In this document: piece by piece, positions 17,619 to 26,230 of the stretch | Numbering within the stretch: position 1 is the first letter of the stretch | How the letters are laid out: each line of letters starts with the position of its first letter | Assembly: GCA_036522515.1 (NCBI GenBank) | Contig: DATDFQ010000049.1 | Location: 62,001 to 126,000 of the forward strand | Direction: 5' to 3' | Length of the DNA stretch: 64,000 nt | Source: Bacteroidota bacterium | GTDB taxonomy: Bacteria > Bacteroidota > Ignavibacteria > UBA10030 > SZUA-254 | Notes under the pieces: model-generated | The model's database searches: none | What the model was told of the DNA's origin: nothing | What the model saw: only the letters and a program-made list of their open reading frames with translations | Position numbers and translations under genes: made by a program

Positions 17619-18605
17619 TTACCAGTCTTCCTTTTCGAACCTGATACGGTTCGCATCCGCGATCACTTTGATGTCCTCCATGACTCCGGGACTTCCGCAG
17701 GTGATGATCACGGTCCGTTCCGCGTCCATCCGGTCGAGAACCCGCTCCCGCGCGATGTGTTTCGGCAGGACCGGTCTCACCGTTTTTGCAAGGGCCGCCC
17801 GTGCCGCGGACGGATCCCCGCCGGCGGCAATCGCTTCCTGAAGGTCCTGTTCCTCCTTGAGGGACATCCCGAGGATGCTTCTGAGCACGTTGTTCGCCCG
17901 GCCCTTTCCGAGGGCCGGATCCCCCTCGTCCCGCGGCGCCGGACGGCTTACCGAGGGGAGATAGAGAAAGTCGAATTTCCGCCTCCCTTCGATCGCCAGG
18001 AGCTCTTCGTGATACCCCAGCTCAGCGAACGTCCGGTTCGCATGGATCAGCGTGAACCTCGCGGGGCTCGTTGACCCGTTGCGGGCCTCAAAATCGAGCT
18101 GCTTGATCATCGATGCGAAGGGAGCCAGGCCGGTCCCGGTCCCGACCATCACCACGTTTTGGAAACCCGACGCCCTCTTCTCAAGCGTGAACTCTCCGGT
18201 GATCTTATTCACGTAGGAAAGCTTGTTGTCCACCTCCGGATCGATCTTGAAGAGCGACTCGGAGAGTCTCCCCGGTGTTCCGGTCTCGATCATCTCGAGC
18301 ACCACATAGAACTCGAGATCGCCGCGTTCCAGCGTTTCGAAGGGGGCCGAGGAGATGGAGTAGGAGTGGGTGACGGAACCCCATTTGGGATTTCCCTGAT
18401 CGTCCAGGTCGTAGGCGTACCGGGTCTCTCCGCCGGGCCCGGTGATTTTCTTCGTCAGCCTGCAGTTATCGCGGGAGAGGGCGATGTACTGGCCGGCCTT
18501 GTACTCGGGGAACGCGCTTCCGGGGGCGGGGGCGAGGCGAAAAATCTCGAGGATATCGGAGAGAGCGCGCCGGTGGACGACACGCCCGACTTTACGTTCT
18601 GCCAT
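17619..18605 (-). CDS. Ferredoxin/flavodoxin-NADP reductase-like flavoprotein
   Basis: Protein of 328 residues. The N-terminal FAD barrel includes AGQYIAL and the THSYSISSAP stretch in place of the canonical RxYS flavin motif. The NAD(P) domain has VMVGTGTGLAPFASM and a C-terminal VIITCGSPGVMEDI. The extra loops RLTKKITGPGGETRY and an approximately 40-residue insertion around PSVSRPAPRDEGD to AARAALAKTV are longer than in typical FNRs. It transfers electrons between NAD(P)H and a carrier. It is the last gene of the leftward pterin-type cluster, 34 bases after an SDR gene, so it might supply reductant there; this is inference. Confidence 0.78.
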   Translation of the reverse strand: MAERKVGRVVHRRALSDILEIFRLAPAPGSAFPEYKAGQYIALSRDNCRLTKKITGPGGETRYAYDLDDQGNPKWGSVTHSYSISSAPFETLERGDLEFYVVLEMIETGTPGRLSESLFKIDPEVDNKLSYVNKITGEFTLEKRASGFQNVVMVGTGTGLAPFASMIKQLDFEARNGSTSPARFTLIHANRTFAELGYHEELLAIEGRRKFDFLYLPSVSRPAPRDEGDPALGKGRANNVLRSILGMSLKEEQDLQEAIAAGGDPSAARAALAKTVRPVLPKHIARERVLDRMDAERTVIITCGSPGVMEDIKVIADANRIRFEKEDW

Positions 18606-18639
18606 AGTCTGCCATGAACGACGGTTCGAAGGAGTGGAT

Positions 18640-19359
18640 TCAGTGCTTGGGGTTCGTGGGCCGGATATCCACCTCACTCACCATGACATGCCGCGGCATC
18701 ACAAGGGTCGATGTGACAACCCGCGCGATATCGTCGGCGGTCGGAATCTCCCCGGCGCTCCTCTGACCGGATTGCGAGTCTCCCCCGAATCCCGTCTCGA
18801 CCGAACCCGGACAGAGGGTGATCACGCGGATGTCGTGGGCCCTGACCTCGAGCATGACGCAGCGGGCGAATCCGATGAGCCCCCATTTCGTCGAACAATA
18901 GGCCGCCCCTCCGACGAACGCATTTCTCCCGGCAAGCGAAGAGATGTTGACGATGTCCCCGGAATTCTGATTGACCATGGCCGGCAGGACGGCCTTGGTC
19001 GCGAGGAACACCCCCCGCAGGTTTACGCGCCACATCTTGTCGAACTCCGCCGAGGGGAGATCCGTAACTTTTGCGAACGATCCGACTCCCGCATTATTGA
19101 CGAGGATGTGGACTGTGCCGAACCGCTGGATGGTTTTCGAAACCATCGTATTGACGTCGAATTCCTGCGAGATATCGGTCCGGATTCCGAGCGCCTGCCT
19201 GCCGAGTCCCTCGATCTCCTTCGCGGTCGCGTTCACTTCCCCCAGCGTCCGCGCGGCGACGACGACCCGGGCCCCCTGTTTCGCAAGCGCCAGGGCAATC
19301 GCCTTGCCGATTCCCCTTCCGCCTCCGGTAACGATTGCAACCTTGTCAGTCAGGTCCAT
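18640..19359 (-). CDS. Classical SDR oxidoreductase
   Basis: Protein of 239 residues. The cofactor loop VTGGGRGIGKAI, the NNAG motif (ILVNNAGVG), catalytic Ser in IVNISSLAG and the YxxxK pair AAYCSTKWG are intact, and the C-terminal CPGSVETGF is typical. The ATG at 19359 (MDLTDKVAIVTGG) is preferred over an in-frame GTG six codons upstream. Neither has a strong ribosome-binding site. It reduces a carbonyl with NAD(P)H. Annotation by general similarity would be 3-ketoacyl-ACP-reductase-like, but the position after folE and PTPS genes makes a sepiapterin-reductase-like role worth testing. Confidence 0.82.
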   Translation of the reverse strand: MDLTDKVAIVTGGGRGIGKAIALALAKQGARVVVAARTLGEVNATAKEIEGLGRQALGIRTDISQEFDVNTMVSKTIQRFGTVHILVNNAGVGSFAKVTDLPSAEFDKMWRVNLRGVFLATKAVLPAMVNQNSGDIVNISSLAGRNAFVGGAAYCSTKWGLIGFARCVMLEVRAHDIRVITLCPGSVETGFGGDSQSGQRSAGEIPTADDIARVVTSTLVMPRHVMVSEVDIRPTNPKH

Positions 19360-19392
19360 GGCAGTTGTGCGTTCCACGCGCGCCCGGGGCAG

Positions 19393-20133
19393 TCAATCGA
19401 TGTCGCCCGCAAGCGGACGGATCACCAGTTCATCGACGACGACATCGCCTGGCATGCGGTACACCGACAGGACCGCCTCCCCGACGCTCTTGGCCTTCAT
19501 CATCCGGTGCGAATATTTTTTTCGCATTCCGTTGCTCCACATCTTCGTTTCGGTGGCTCCGGGAAGGACGTTGACCACCTTCACCCGGCGCGGCCGCAAC
19601 TCCTCCCGGAGAACCCGGCCCAGGCCGAGCATCCCCGCTTTTGTCGCGGTGTACGCGGCCGATCCCTCGAACGTCTTGATCGCCGCATTCGAGAGTATGT
19701 TGAAGATCCACCCCTCCCTGCGCCTCGACATCGAGGGCAATACCGCCTTGATGCAGGCGATCTGCCCGCGGAGGTTTGTGGCGATGATCGCGTCGAATTC
19801 CTTCAGAGAGGTGTCGAGGAAGGACTTGAACACCGTGATGCCGGCGCAGACGACGAGCACTTCAATTTCGCCGTGGTCCCGCCGGATCCGGCCCGCGGCC
19901 AGGCGGACCGCGGCGTCCCTGCTGATATCGCAAGGATAGGATTGCGCCCTGCCGCCGGAGTCCGTAATCTCGCGGACCGCCGAACGAAGGTCCCTCTTGT
20001 TTCGCGAAGAGAGGCAGACCACGCATCCGATCGAGGCGAATTGCTTCGCGATTTCCCGCCCGATGCCGCGCGAGGCCCCGGCTATCCAGACGACCGGGCG
20101 ATGAAACACGATTCCCTCGCGCCGCGGCGGCAT
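19393..20133 (-). CDS. Classical SDR oxidoreductase, diverged NNAG motif
   Basis: Protein of 246 residues. The cofactor loop IAGASRGIGREI, the strand LVVCAGIT in place of the usual NNAG, Ser in IFNILSNAA and the YxxxK pair AAYTATKAG are visible. It ends 1 base before the stop of the folE-like gene's end region (starts at 20133, folE ends at 20135), so the two are cotranscribed. With the second SDR it is a candidate for the reductase step after 6-pyruvoyl-tetrahydropterin synthase. Function is inferred from neighbourhood only. Confidence 0.8.
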   Translation of the reverse strand: MPPRREGIVFHRPVVWIAGASRGIGREIAKQFASIGCVVCLSSRNKRDLRSAVREITDSGGRAQSYPCDISRDAAVRLAAGRIRRDHGEIEVLVVCAGITVFKSFLDTSLKEFDAIIATNLRGQIACIKAVLPSMSRRREGWIFNILSNAAIKTFEGSAAYTATKAGMLGLGRVLREELRPRRVKVVNVLPGATETKMWSNGMRKKYSHRMMKAKSVGEAVLSVYRMPGDVVVDELVIRPLAGDID

Positions 20134-20134
20134 C

Positions 20135-20716
20135 TCAGGCGAGTTTAGCCGAAATCAGGTTCAGAAACTCGCTGCGCGTCCGGTTATCCTCCCGGAACGA
20201 GCCGAGCATCGCGCTCGTTGTCGCCGCCGAGTTCTGCTTCTCCACTCCCCGCATGATCATGCAGAGGTGACGGGCCTCGATCACGACTCCGACCCCGGCG
20301 GGCTCAAGGACTTCGAACAGGGTGTCCGCGATCTGCTGCGTGAGCCGCTCCTGCACCTGCAGCCGCCTGCTGAACACCTCGACGATCCTGGGGAGTTTGC
20401 TCAGGCCGAGTATCTTGCCGTTCGGCAGGTACGCGACGTGCACTTTCCCGTAGAAGGGAAGGAGATGATGTTCGCAAAGGCTGAAAAAATCGATGTCCTT
20501 GACGATCACCATCTCGTTGTATTTTTCCGAGAAGATAGCTCCGTTCAGGACGGCCTGGATGTCCTGGCGATAACCGCTGGTCAGAAACTCAAGCTCCTTC
20601 GCAACGCGGCGCGGAGTCCGGAGGAGACCCTCTCGCCCGGGATCTTCACCGATCCGGTTCAGGATCCTGCGAACGGCGTCTTCAACTTCGGTCAGTTGCA
20701 GCAGATCTTCTTCCAT
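20135..20716 (-). CDS. folE: GTP cyclohydrolase I
   Basis: Protein of 193 residues, the normal length. Zinc ligands Cys and His in [22 protein letters not shown] and the later Cys in [14 protein letters not shown], together with the [23 protein letters not shown] core, identify it clearly. It converts GTP to 7,8-dihydroneopterin triphosphate, the precursor of folate, tetrahydrobiopterin and queuosine-type deazapurines. It lies 2 bases downstream of the 6-pyruvoyl-tetrahydropterin synthase gene and upstream of two SDRs, which points to a pterin use besides folate. Confidence 0.95.
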   Translation of the reverse strand: MEEDLLQLTEVEDAVRRILNRIGEDPGREGLLRTPRRVAKELEFLTSGYRQDIQAVLNGAIFSEKYNEMVIVKDIDFFSLCEHHLLPFYGKVHVAYLPNGKILGLSKLPRIVEVFSRRLQVQERLTQQIADTLFEVLEPAGVGVVIEARHLCMIMRGVEKQNSAATTSAMLGSFREDNRTRSEFLNLISAKLA

Positions 20717-20718
20717 TT

Positions 20719-21123
20719 CTAGCCCTTATATTCCGCAAAATTATCGGGAGTTTCATACACCTTGATCGAATACAACGTGCCCGCGGGTATCTTCGGGCGG
20801 AGCACCTTCCAGAACGCGACGGCGATGTTCTCCGCCGTGGGGATAATGCCCTTCAAAAAATCGACGTCGAAGTTCAGGTGGCGGTGGTCGACCTTCGAAA
20901 GGATTTCGGTCTCGATGAGATCCGAGAGCTTTTTCAGGTCCATGATCATCCCGGTGCTCCGCTCGGGTTCTCCGCCGACAGTCACCTCGAGCTCATAATT
21001 ATGCCCGTGCCCGTTCGGGAACGCGCATTTGCCGTAGATCGCGAGGTTTTCCTCGTCGGAAAAATCCGGATTGAATAACCGGTGGGAGGCCGCAAAGTGC
21101 TCGCGTCTCGTCAGATAGACCAT
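20719..21123 (-). CDS. 6-pyruvoyl-tetrahydropterin synthase (QueD/PTPS family)
   Basis: Protein of 134 residues. Zinc His residues lie in HFAASHRL and NGHGHNYEL, the catalytic Cys in YGKCAFPNG, the catalytic His in [11 protein letters not shown], and Glu in [14 protein letters not shown]. The spacing and wording ([12 protein letters not shown]...[20 protein letters not shown]) are closer to animal PTPS than to E. coli QueD, by memory of those sequences. It converts dihydroneopterin triphosphate to 6-pyruvoyl-tetrahydropterin. The ATG at 21123 has a GAAAG at good spacing; 21147 and longer in-frame starts are less likely. Confidence 0.85.
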   Translation of the reverse strand: MVYLTRREHFAASHRLFNPDFSDEENLAIYGKCAFPNGHGHNYELEVTVGGEPERSTGMIMDLKKLSDLIETEILSKVDHRHLNFDVDFLKGIIPTAENIAVAFWKVLRPKIPAGTLYSIKVYETPDNFAEYKG

Positions 21124-21178
21124 CGCCCGGCTTTCGTGCGCGTCCATTCCTTCAATTCCAGCGTCCGGAGAACCCGCT

Positions 21179-21829
21179 TCATGCCTCCTGCTTTCCCAGA
21201 ATTCCCTTGTAGAGGAGCGCGGCCAGCCCGGCGCCAAGCAGCGGACCGATCCAGTAGACGATATGGTTTTCCCAGTACCCTCCAACGAGCGCGGGCCCGA
21301 AGGTCCTCGCAGGATTCATCGAGGCCCCCGTGAGGGGTCCGCCAGCGAGAATATCAAGGGTGATCGTCAGGCCGATAAAGAGCCCCGCCATCTTCGGGGC
21401 TCGCGCGTCGATCGCGGTGCCATAGATGACGAGCATAAGAAAGAAGGTGAGGATCGTCTCCATGAAGATTCCCGCGCCCACGCCGATATCGGGGGCGAGG
21501 AGCGGAGTTCCAAATTTCGCCAATTCCACACTGGAGGCGGGAAAGATGGCCTTCACGGCGAGAGCGCCGAAGACTCCGCCCGCGAGCTGGCTGATCGCGT
21601 ATAATCCGGCGGTCTTCGAGCTGATTTTTCCCCCCACCCATGCCCCGAACGTCACGGCCGGATTAAAAAATCCCCCCGAGAGATACCCCATCGCCGAGAC
21701 CATGACCGCGATCGTGAGCCCGTGCGCGAGCGCCACGCCGGCCAATCCCGCATTTACGCAAATGGACGATACGCCGATGAAAATCAGCGCAAACGTTCCA
21801 ATGAACTCAGCTGTGAGCTTTTGAGCCAT
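21179..21829 (-). CDS. Aquaporin / MIP-family channel
   Basis: Protein of 216 residues with six hydrophobic helices and the two NPA half-helices: GGFFNPAVTFG (first) and GASMNPARTFGPAL (second, with the selectivity-filter Arg). The residue before the first NPA box is Phe where aquaporins usually have HxNPAVT. The helix-5 region TLDILAGGPLTG and SMNPAR resemble water-channel aquaporins rather than glycerol facilitators, which carry NPARD. It should move water or small neutral solutes through the inner membrane. It lies 55 bases upstream of the PTPS gene and 36 bases downstream of the bcp gene on the same strand. Confidence 0.9.
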   Translation of the reverse strand: MAQKLTAEFIGTFALIFIGVSSICVNAGLAGVALAHGLTIAVMVSAMGYLSGGFFNPAVTFGAWVGGKISSKTAGLYAISQLAGGVFGALAVKAIFPASSVELAKFGTPLLAPDIGVGAGIFMETILTFFLMLVIYGTAIDARAPKMAGLFIGLTITLDILAGGPLTGASMNPARTFGPALVGGYWENHIVYWIGPLLGAGLAALLYKGILGKQEA

Positions 21830-21865
21830 GGTTCCGGTTCCTCCTTATTTTTGATTTCTTCACCG

Positions 21866-22339
21866 TTAATCCGCTGATCGCCGCCCGAGAAGCTCAAGCA
21901 CCTCCTCCGTGTGGCCGTCCACCTTCACATTCTCGAAGACGTGCGAGACCTTCCCCCGCTCGTCGATGATCACCGTCGTCCGCACGATCCCCATATACTT
22001 GCGGCCCATAAACGACTTTTCCTTCCAGACCCCGTACGCCTTCAGCATCTCTTTGCTTTCGTCGCTCAGAAGGGGAAACGTCAACTCGTATTTCTTCGAA
22101 AACTTCCGGTGCGATGCGAGAGAGTCCGCACTCACCCCGAAAATCAAAGCCCCCTTCCTCGTCACCCGGCTGAGGTTTTCCTGAAAGGAGCAAGCTTCCC
22201 TGGTGCATCCGGGGGTGTCGTCCTTCGGGTAAAAATAAAGGACGACCCGCTTGCCCCGGAGGGCCTTCAGTGAAATGGTCTCTCCAAGGCTCGAAGGCAA
22301 TGAGAAATCAGGAGCCTTCTCCCCCACCTTCAGGGACAT
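21866..22339 (-). CDS. bcp: Peroxiredoxin, Bcp/PrxQ type
   Basis: Protein of 157 residues. The peroxidatic and resolving cysteines are in TPGCTREACSF, four residues apart as in atypical two-Cys PrxQ. APDFSLPSSLGE, YPKDDTPGC and a C-terminal TTVIIDERGKVSHVF complete the thioredoxin-like fold. It reduces peroxides using thioredoxin, in the cytosol. A strong Shine-Dalgarno sequence (AAGGAG) precedes the ATG. It is the first gene of the leftward run that continues with aquaporin and the pterin genes. Confidence 0.95.
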   Translation of the reverse strand: MSLKVGEKAPDFSLPSSLGETISLKALRGKRVVLYFYPKDDTPGCTREACSFQENLSRVTRKGALIFGVSADSLASHRKFSKKYELTFPLLSDESKEMLKAYGVWKEKSFMGRKYMGIVRTTVIIDERGKVSHVFENVKVDGHTEEVLELLGRRSAD

Positions 22340-22405
22340 CAGTTACTCCTTGTCTCCATGAATTGACCCATTGGATCTGCTGATTGAGAGGGAATTTGTG
22401 CCGTT

Positions 22406-22440
22406 TGGTGGCGGAGGCGTGATTTGAACTTACGCAATAG
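22406..22440 (-). pseudogene. tRNA 3'-end-like fragment
   Basis: On the minus strand the segment reads a T-loop GTTCAAATC, a 3' T-stem CACGC, an acceptor-like CTCCGCC, a discriminator A and CCA. The 5' T-stem does not pair well, and no GGCGGAG acceptor partner occurs upstream, so this is not a complete tRNA. It may be a decayed tRNA or an old attachment-site remnant. Confidence 0.4.
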
Positions 22441-22516
22441 GGGTCTAAAAGTCAAGGAATGTCCCGGAGGGGAACGTCTCAGTTTCATCCACTTCGGTCA
22501 ACCGGTTCACGTTTTT

Positions 22517-22830
22517 GTAGGGGCGGGGCATGCCCCGCCCGGCATCTCGGGCATCACAATCATTCCGGGCGACGCATGCGTCGCCCCTACGTCAGGCGAC
22601 CTACCATACCGAACAAACGCAGGCTAAAGCCTGCGCCTACCAAGTCCAAGGCATCGGTAGGCGCGGCCTTTAGGCCGCGTTTACATTCCTCCGTCCCGAT
22701 CGACGCAAGCTAAAGCTTGCGGCTACCGATGCCTCTGCCGATACCTTAAATCAACCGCTGCACTCTCCATCTCGGTAGCCGCAGCCTTCAGGCTGCGTCA
22801 AACGGCGCGCAAGCTAAAGCTTGCGGCTAC
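22517..22830. repeat. REP/BIME-like hairpin array
   Basis: Seven palindromes, each with GTAG at the hairpin foot: 22517-22540 (+), 22567-22590 (-), 22619-22640 (-), 22657-22679 (+), 22702-22726 (-), 22775-22797 (+) and 22807-22830 (-). Typical stems are CCGCAGCC TTCA GGCTGCG and GGGCGGGGCATGCCCCGCCC. Orientation alternates in the last five, as in BIMEs. A GTAG foot is the hallmark of REPs processed by RAYT transposases; none is encoded here. Confidence 0.8.
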
Positions 22831-22844
22831 CGATGCCTCGAGGG

Positions 22845-23834
22845 TCAAAAATACAATCCATACCAGATCGTCGAGCGGGAGAATTGGACGGCCGGAAGCG
22901 GAAAATGGATGAAGTTTAAGAGTTCGCCGAGCGACTTCAGGAGGGCCGATTCGCGCGGGATGATTCGCGTCATATCCAGATCGAGCGCCAGAAAGTAAAC
23001 CCGGTACGGGTCGGGCCCGGCCACCTCCCGGGCGCCGTACCCGAGGGCAAGGCAGAGAAACTCAGGCCAGACGCGGCGGACCGGTTCCGGGGCCAGATCG
23101 TGGATCCTGAAGCTCAACCAGAACGTCTGACCTTCATAGTCGTCGATCACAAGATGTTTTTGCCCTTTAAACCCGATTCCCCCCGGATTCCCGAGGAGAT
23201 CGGACGGGTGATAACTGAGCTTCAGGTCGACGGCGCGAAGCGCGGGGAGGTAGTAACGGCCGATCGGCCACGCGGCTCCCGCGACGTCGGAGGCGAAATC
23301 GACCCGGTCGAACCCCCAGGCGGAAAACCCGTCTTCAATCTCCACATAGGTCTGAAAGAGCAGCGCGCCCCCCGATCCGTACCAGAGCGCGGTCTCGTCA
23401 GGGACGTTCGCCCAGCGCACACTGCGGTCGATCAGATACGCAAGAAGAGACGCTCCGTAAAAATGCCCCACCTTGTCGACGCTCAACCCGTAAACAAGAT
23501 CTTCCTGAAAGTGAAACGGGGTCCGGTTGTCCTTCCACCACCCGCTTTGCTGGTAAAGGTGGATGGCCACGATCGAGCCCAGAAGAGTCCCGCCTACGAT
23601 TGCGAGGCGGCCGTGATTAATTCCGGAATCGGGGGAGCTTGCGTGGGGAGATGGGACGAGTGAATCAGCGCGCAGCGGGCTTCCCCCGGCGAGGCCCTCA
23701 TAAAACAATCTGGTATCGAGGCCCTGAACCCGCCGGCCGCTACCGCGAGCCGCCGCACCGGCGGCGGGCAAGAACATCAGAACACCGAGCGCAAGGATCA
23801 CCGGCAGGGACGCAGATATCGGACGCCGCACCAT
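22845..23834 (-). CDS. Exported DUF2279 protein
   Basis: Protein of 329 residues with an N-terminal signal sequence (VILALGVLMFLPAAGAAARG). The DUF2279 hallmark is present: a Trp-rich HFQEDLVYGLSVDKVGHFYGA segment, with the DK-GH pair, followed by ALWYGSGGALLFQTYVEIEDGFS. Function of the family is unknown; it is widespread in Bacteroidota-type genomes and probably associated with the envelope. The stop (TGA) lies just inside the right edge of the REP array. Confidence 0.75.
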   Translation of the reverse strand: MVRRPISASLPVILALGVLMFLPAAGAAARGSGRRVQGLDTRLFYEGLAGGSPLRADSLVPSPHASSPDSGINHGRLAIVGGTLLGSIVAIHLYQQSGWWKDNRTPFHFQEDLVYGLSVDKVGHFYGASLLAYLIDRSVRWANVPDETALWYGSGGALLFQTYVEIEDGFSAWGFDRVDFASDVAGAAWPIGRYYLPALRAVDLKLSYHPSDLLGNPGGIGFKGQKHLVIDDYEGQTFWLSFRIHDLAPEPVRRVWPEFLCLALGYGAREVAGPDPYRVYFLALDLDMTRIIPRESALLKSLGELLNFIHFPLPAVQFSRSTIWYGLYF

Positions 23835-23847
23835 GCGCGTGGCGGCT

Positions 23848-24813
23848 CTACGTACCTTGTTTCCGCGCGTTGATTTTCTTCAGAAAGTAGGCGTGGGTCT
23901 TCGCCAACCCCTCGGCCCTGCTCACCTTCGGCTCCCACCCGAGGAGCGTACGTGCCCTGGAGATGTCGGGCTGCCGGACCTTCGGATCGTCTTCCGGCAA
24001 CGGGTGAAACGCGATGCCTCGCTTCCCGCCGGCCAGGCGCCGAATCTCCTCCGCGAGCTGGAGGACCGTGATTTCTTCGGGATTCCCGATGTTGACGGGT
24101 TCCGTGACATCCGAGATGAGTAAACGGTAGATCCCTTCGATGAGATCGTCCACGTAGCAGACGCTCCGTGTCTGGCTCCCCTCGCCAAATACCGTGATCT
24201 CCTCTCCACGGATCGCCTGGGAGAGGAAGGCGGGGATCGCCCGCCCGTCATCGATGCGCATGCGCGGGCCGTAGGTGTTGAAGATTCGGACGATGCGGGT
24301 ATCGACATTATGGGTGCGGTGGTAAGCCATCGTCATGGCCTCGGCGAACCGTTTTGCTTCGTCATACACTCCGCGCACGCCGATCGGGTTGACATTTCCC
24401 CAGTAGGATTCTTTCTGGGGGTGTTCGAGCGGATCTCCGTACACTTCCGAAGTCGAGGCAAGAAGAATTTTCGCGTTCTTCGCCTTGGCCAGGCCGAGCG
24501 CCTTATGGGTGCCGAGCGACCCCACCTTGAGAGTCTGGATCGGAACCTTCAGATAATCGATGGGGCTTGCCGGTGAGGCGAAGTGGAGAATATTGTGGAC
24601 CGGGCCGTCGATATAGGTAAAATTGGTGACGTCGTGATGAATGAAACGAAAGCGGTCGTTTCCGATTAGATGAGCGATGTTGGACGGGTCGCCCGTAATG
24701 AGGCTGTCGACACAGATGACTTGATGTCCCTCGGACAGGAGCCGGTCGCAGAGGTGCGACCCGAGGAAGCCTGCGCCGCCGGTGACGACCGAGACGACCT
24801 CAGATACCGCCAC
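23848..24813 (-). CDS. UDP-glucuronate decarboxylase (UXS-like SDR)
   Basis: Extended SDR of 321 residues. The cofactor loop [27 protein letters not shown], the [12 protein letters not shown] motif, [14 protein letters not shown], the [10 protein letters not shown] YxxxK pair and [10 protein letters not shown] are the UXS series. It decarboxylates UDP-glucuronate to UDP-xylose or the 4-keto pentose. It lies directly downstream of UDP-glucose dehydrogenase, which makes its substrate. The GTG at 24813 follows GGAAGGGG and overlaps that gene by 14 bases; an in-frame ATG at 24846 is a possible alternative. Confidence 0.87.
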   Translation of the reverse strand: MAVSEVVSVVTGGAGFLGSHLCDRLLSEGHQVICVDSLITGDPSNIAHLIGNDRFRFIHHDVTNFTYIDGPVHNILHFASPASPIDYLKVPIQTLKVGSLGTHKALGLAKAKNAKILLASTSEVYGDPLEHPQKESYWGNVNPIGVRGVYDEAKRFAEAMTMAYHRTHNVDTRIVRIFNTYGPRMRIDDGRAIPAFLSQAIRGEEITVFGEGSQTRSVCYVDDLIEGIYRLLISDVTEPVNIGNPEEITVLQLAEEIRRLAGGKRGIAFHPLPEDDPKVRQPDISRARTLLGWEPKVSRAEGLAKTHAYFLKKINARKQGT

Positions 24814-26119
24814 GATGAGAGCCCCTTCCGACGCCGAAATAGTCAAAGCCTTTTTCCGCGAGGACTCGCGGATCGTAAATGTTCCTGCCGTCGAAGATCA
24901 CCTGCCCGCGCATGAGCGATTTCATCCGGTCAAAATCGGGCCGGCGAAACTCATTCCATTCGGTGAGGACGAGGAGCGCGTCCGCGCCCCGGAGAGCCGC
25001 GTAGCTGTCCTTGAAATAGCGGGCCGAGCCGCCGAGATGTTTCCGGGCCTCCTCCATGGCGACCGGGTCGTGGACCCGCACCACCGCGCCGCGTTTTCGG
25101 AGTTCTCTGACGATCGTCACGCTCGGCGCCTCCCGCATATCGTCGGTATTCGGCTTGAACGCCAAACCCCAGACCGCCACGATTTTCTTCGAAAGGCGGT
25201 TGTGGAAGTAGCGAAGGATGTTCTGCACAATCCTCATCCGCTGCCGCCGGTTTACCGATTCGACGGCCGCCAGAATCTTGAAATCGTACCGGCAATCCCG
25301 GGCCGTCGTTGCGAGGGCCTTGATATCCTTCGGGAAGCACGACCCCCCGTATCCCGCCCCCGCGAAGAGGAACTGGGCCCCGATCCTCGGATCCGTCCCT
25401 ATTCCCTTTCTGACCATATCCACGTCCGCGCCGAGCAGATCGCACAGATTGGCAATCTCATTGATATAGGAGATCTTGGTCGCCAGGAATGCATTTGCCG
25501 CGTACTTGGTGAGTTCAGAGCTCGCCTCATCCATGACGATCACCGGATTGCCTGTCCGGACGAAGGGTGCGTAAAGCTCCTGCATGAAGGCAATCGCCCG
25601 CGGACTCCTCGACCCGACGACGACGCGATCCGGCTTCATGAAATCGTTCACCGCTGCCCCCTCCTTGAGGAACTCGGGATTGGAGACCACATCGAAATCC
25701 AGATCGGTGATCCCGGAGATGATCGACCGGACCTTTTCCGCGGTCCCGACGGGGACTGTGCTCTTATTGACGATGACTTTGTACCCGTTCAGGTGGGTTC
25801 CGATCTGCTTCGCCGTTTGAAGCACATGTTTCAGATCCGCGGCCCCATCATGATCGGAGGGGGTGGGGAGGGCCAGAAAGATGACTTCGGAATTAGTAAT
25901 GGCCTTCCTGATGTCGGTGGTGAATGAGATTCTCTTCGCATCGAGGTTGTTCTTCAGAAGCGCCTCAATCCCCGGCTCGTAAGTGGGCGAGATCCCCTTC
26001 CTGAGAAGCCTGAGCTTCCGCTCGTCGATGTCGACGCAAATGACCGAATTGCCCGTTTCCGCGAGACAGGTGCCCACCACCAGGCCCACGTACCCTGTTC
26101 CGATAACGCTTATTCGCAT
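24800..26119 (-). CDS. ugd: UDP-glucose 6-dehydrogenase
   Basis: Protein of 439 residues. N-terminal NAD loop [56 protein letters not shown], the catalytic-Cys motif [10 protein letters not shown] and [16 protein letters not shown] are all canonical. It oxidises UDP-glucose twice to UDP-glucuronate, feeding the adjacent UXS-like enzyme. Together they supply UDP-glucuronate and UDP-xylose-type donors for surface polysaccharide. Confidence 0.95.
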   Translation of the reverse strand: MRISVIGTGYVGLVVGTCLAETGNSVICVDIDERKLRLLRKGISPTYEPGIEALLKNNLDAKRISFTTDIRKAITNSEVIFLALPTPSDHDGAADLKHVLQTAKQIGTHLNGYKVIVNKSTVPVGTAEKVRSIISGITDLDFDVVSNPEFLKEGAAVNDFMKPDRVVVGSRSPRAIAFMQELYAPFVRTGNPVIVMDEASSELTKYAANAFLATKISYINEIANLCDLLGADVDMVRKGIGTDPRIGAQFLFAGAGYGGSCFPKDIKALATTARDCRYDFKILAAVESVNRRQRMRIVQNILRYFHNRLSKKIVAVWGLAFKPNTDDMREAPSVTIVRELRKRGAVVRVHDPVAMEEARKHLGGSARYFKDSYAALRGADALLVLTEWNEFRRPDFDRMKSLMRGQVIFDGRNIYDPRVLAEKGFDYFGVGRGSHRGGI

Positions 26120-26230
26120 CTGTTTGCTCCGAGGGGTTGTTCTACACGATGACCGATCTCATCCTCCCGGATTAGTATAGGGATTTTCCGGAAGAAGTTC
26201 AACGGAATCAACGGGTGCACGGTTGCCGGA

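Larger units (their letters stand above)
22340..22844. other. Non-coding region with tRNA-like fragment and REP array (505 bp)
   Basis: No convincing gene. From left to right it holds the bcp leader, a tRNA 3'-end-like fragment (22406-22440) and seven REP-type hairpins between 22517 and 22830. The short open frames here translate palindromes and have no coding signature. Confidence 0.8.

Noticed and set aside
18442-20148. A 568-codon plus-strand frame
   Set aside because: It is antisense to two intact SDR genes and part of the FNR-like gene; it shows Arg/His/Asp bias of a shadow frame.
22517-22830. CRISPR-like repeat array
   Set aside because: Repeats are palindromes of at least two families in alternating orientation with unequal spacing, and no cas genes are near, so REP/BIME fits better.
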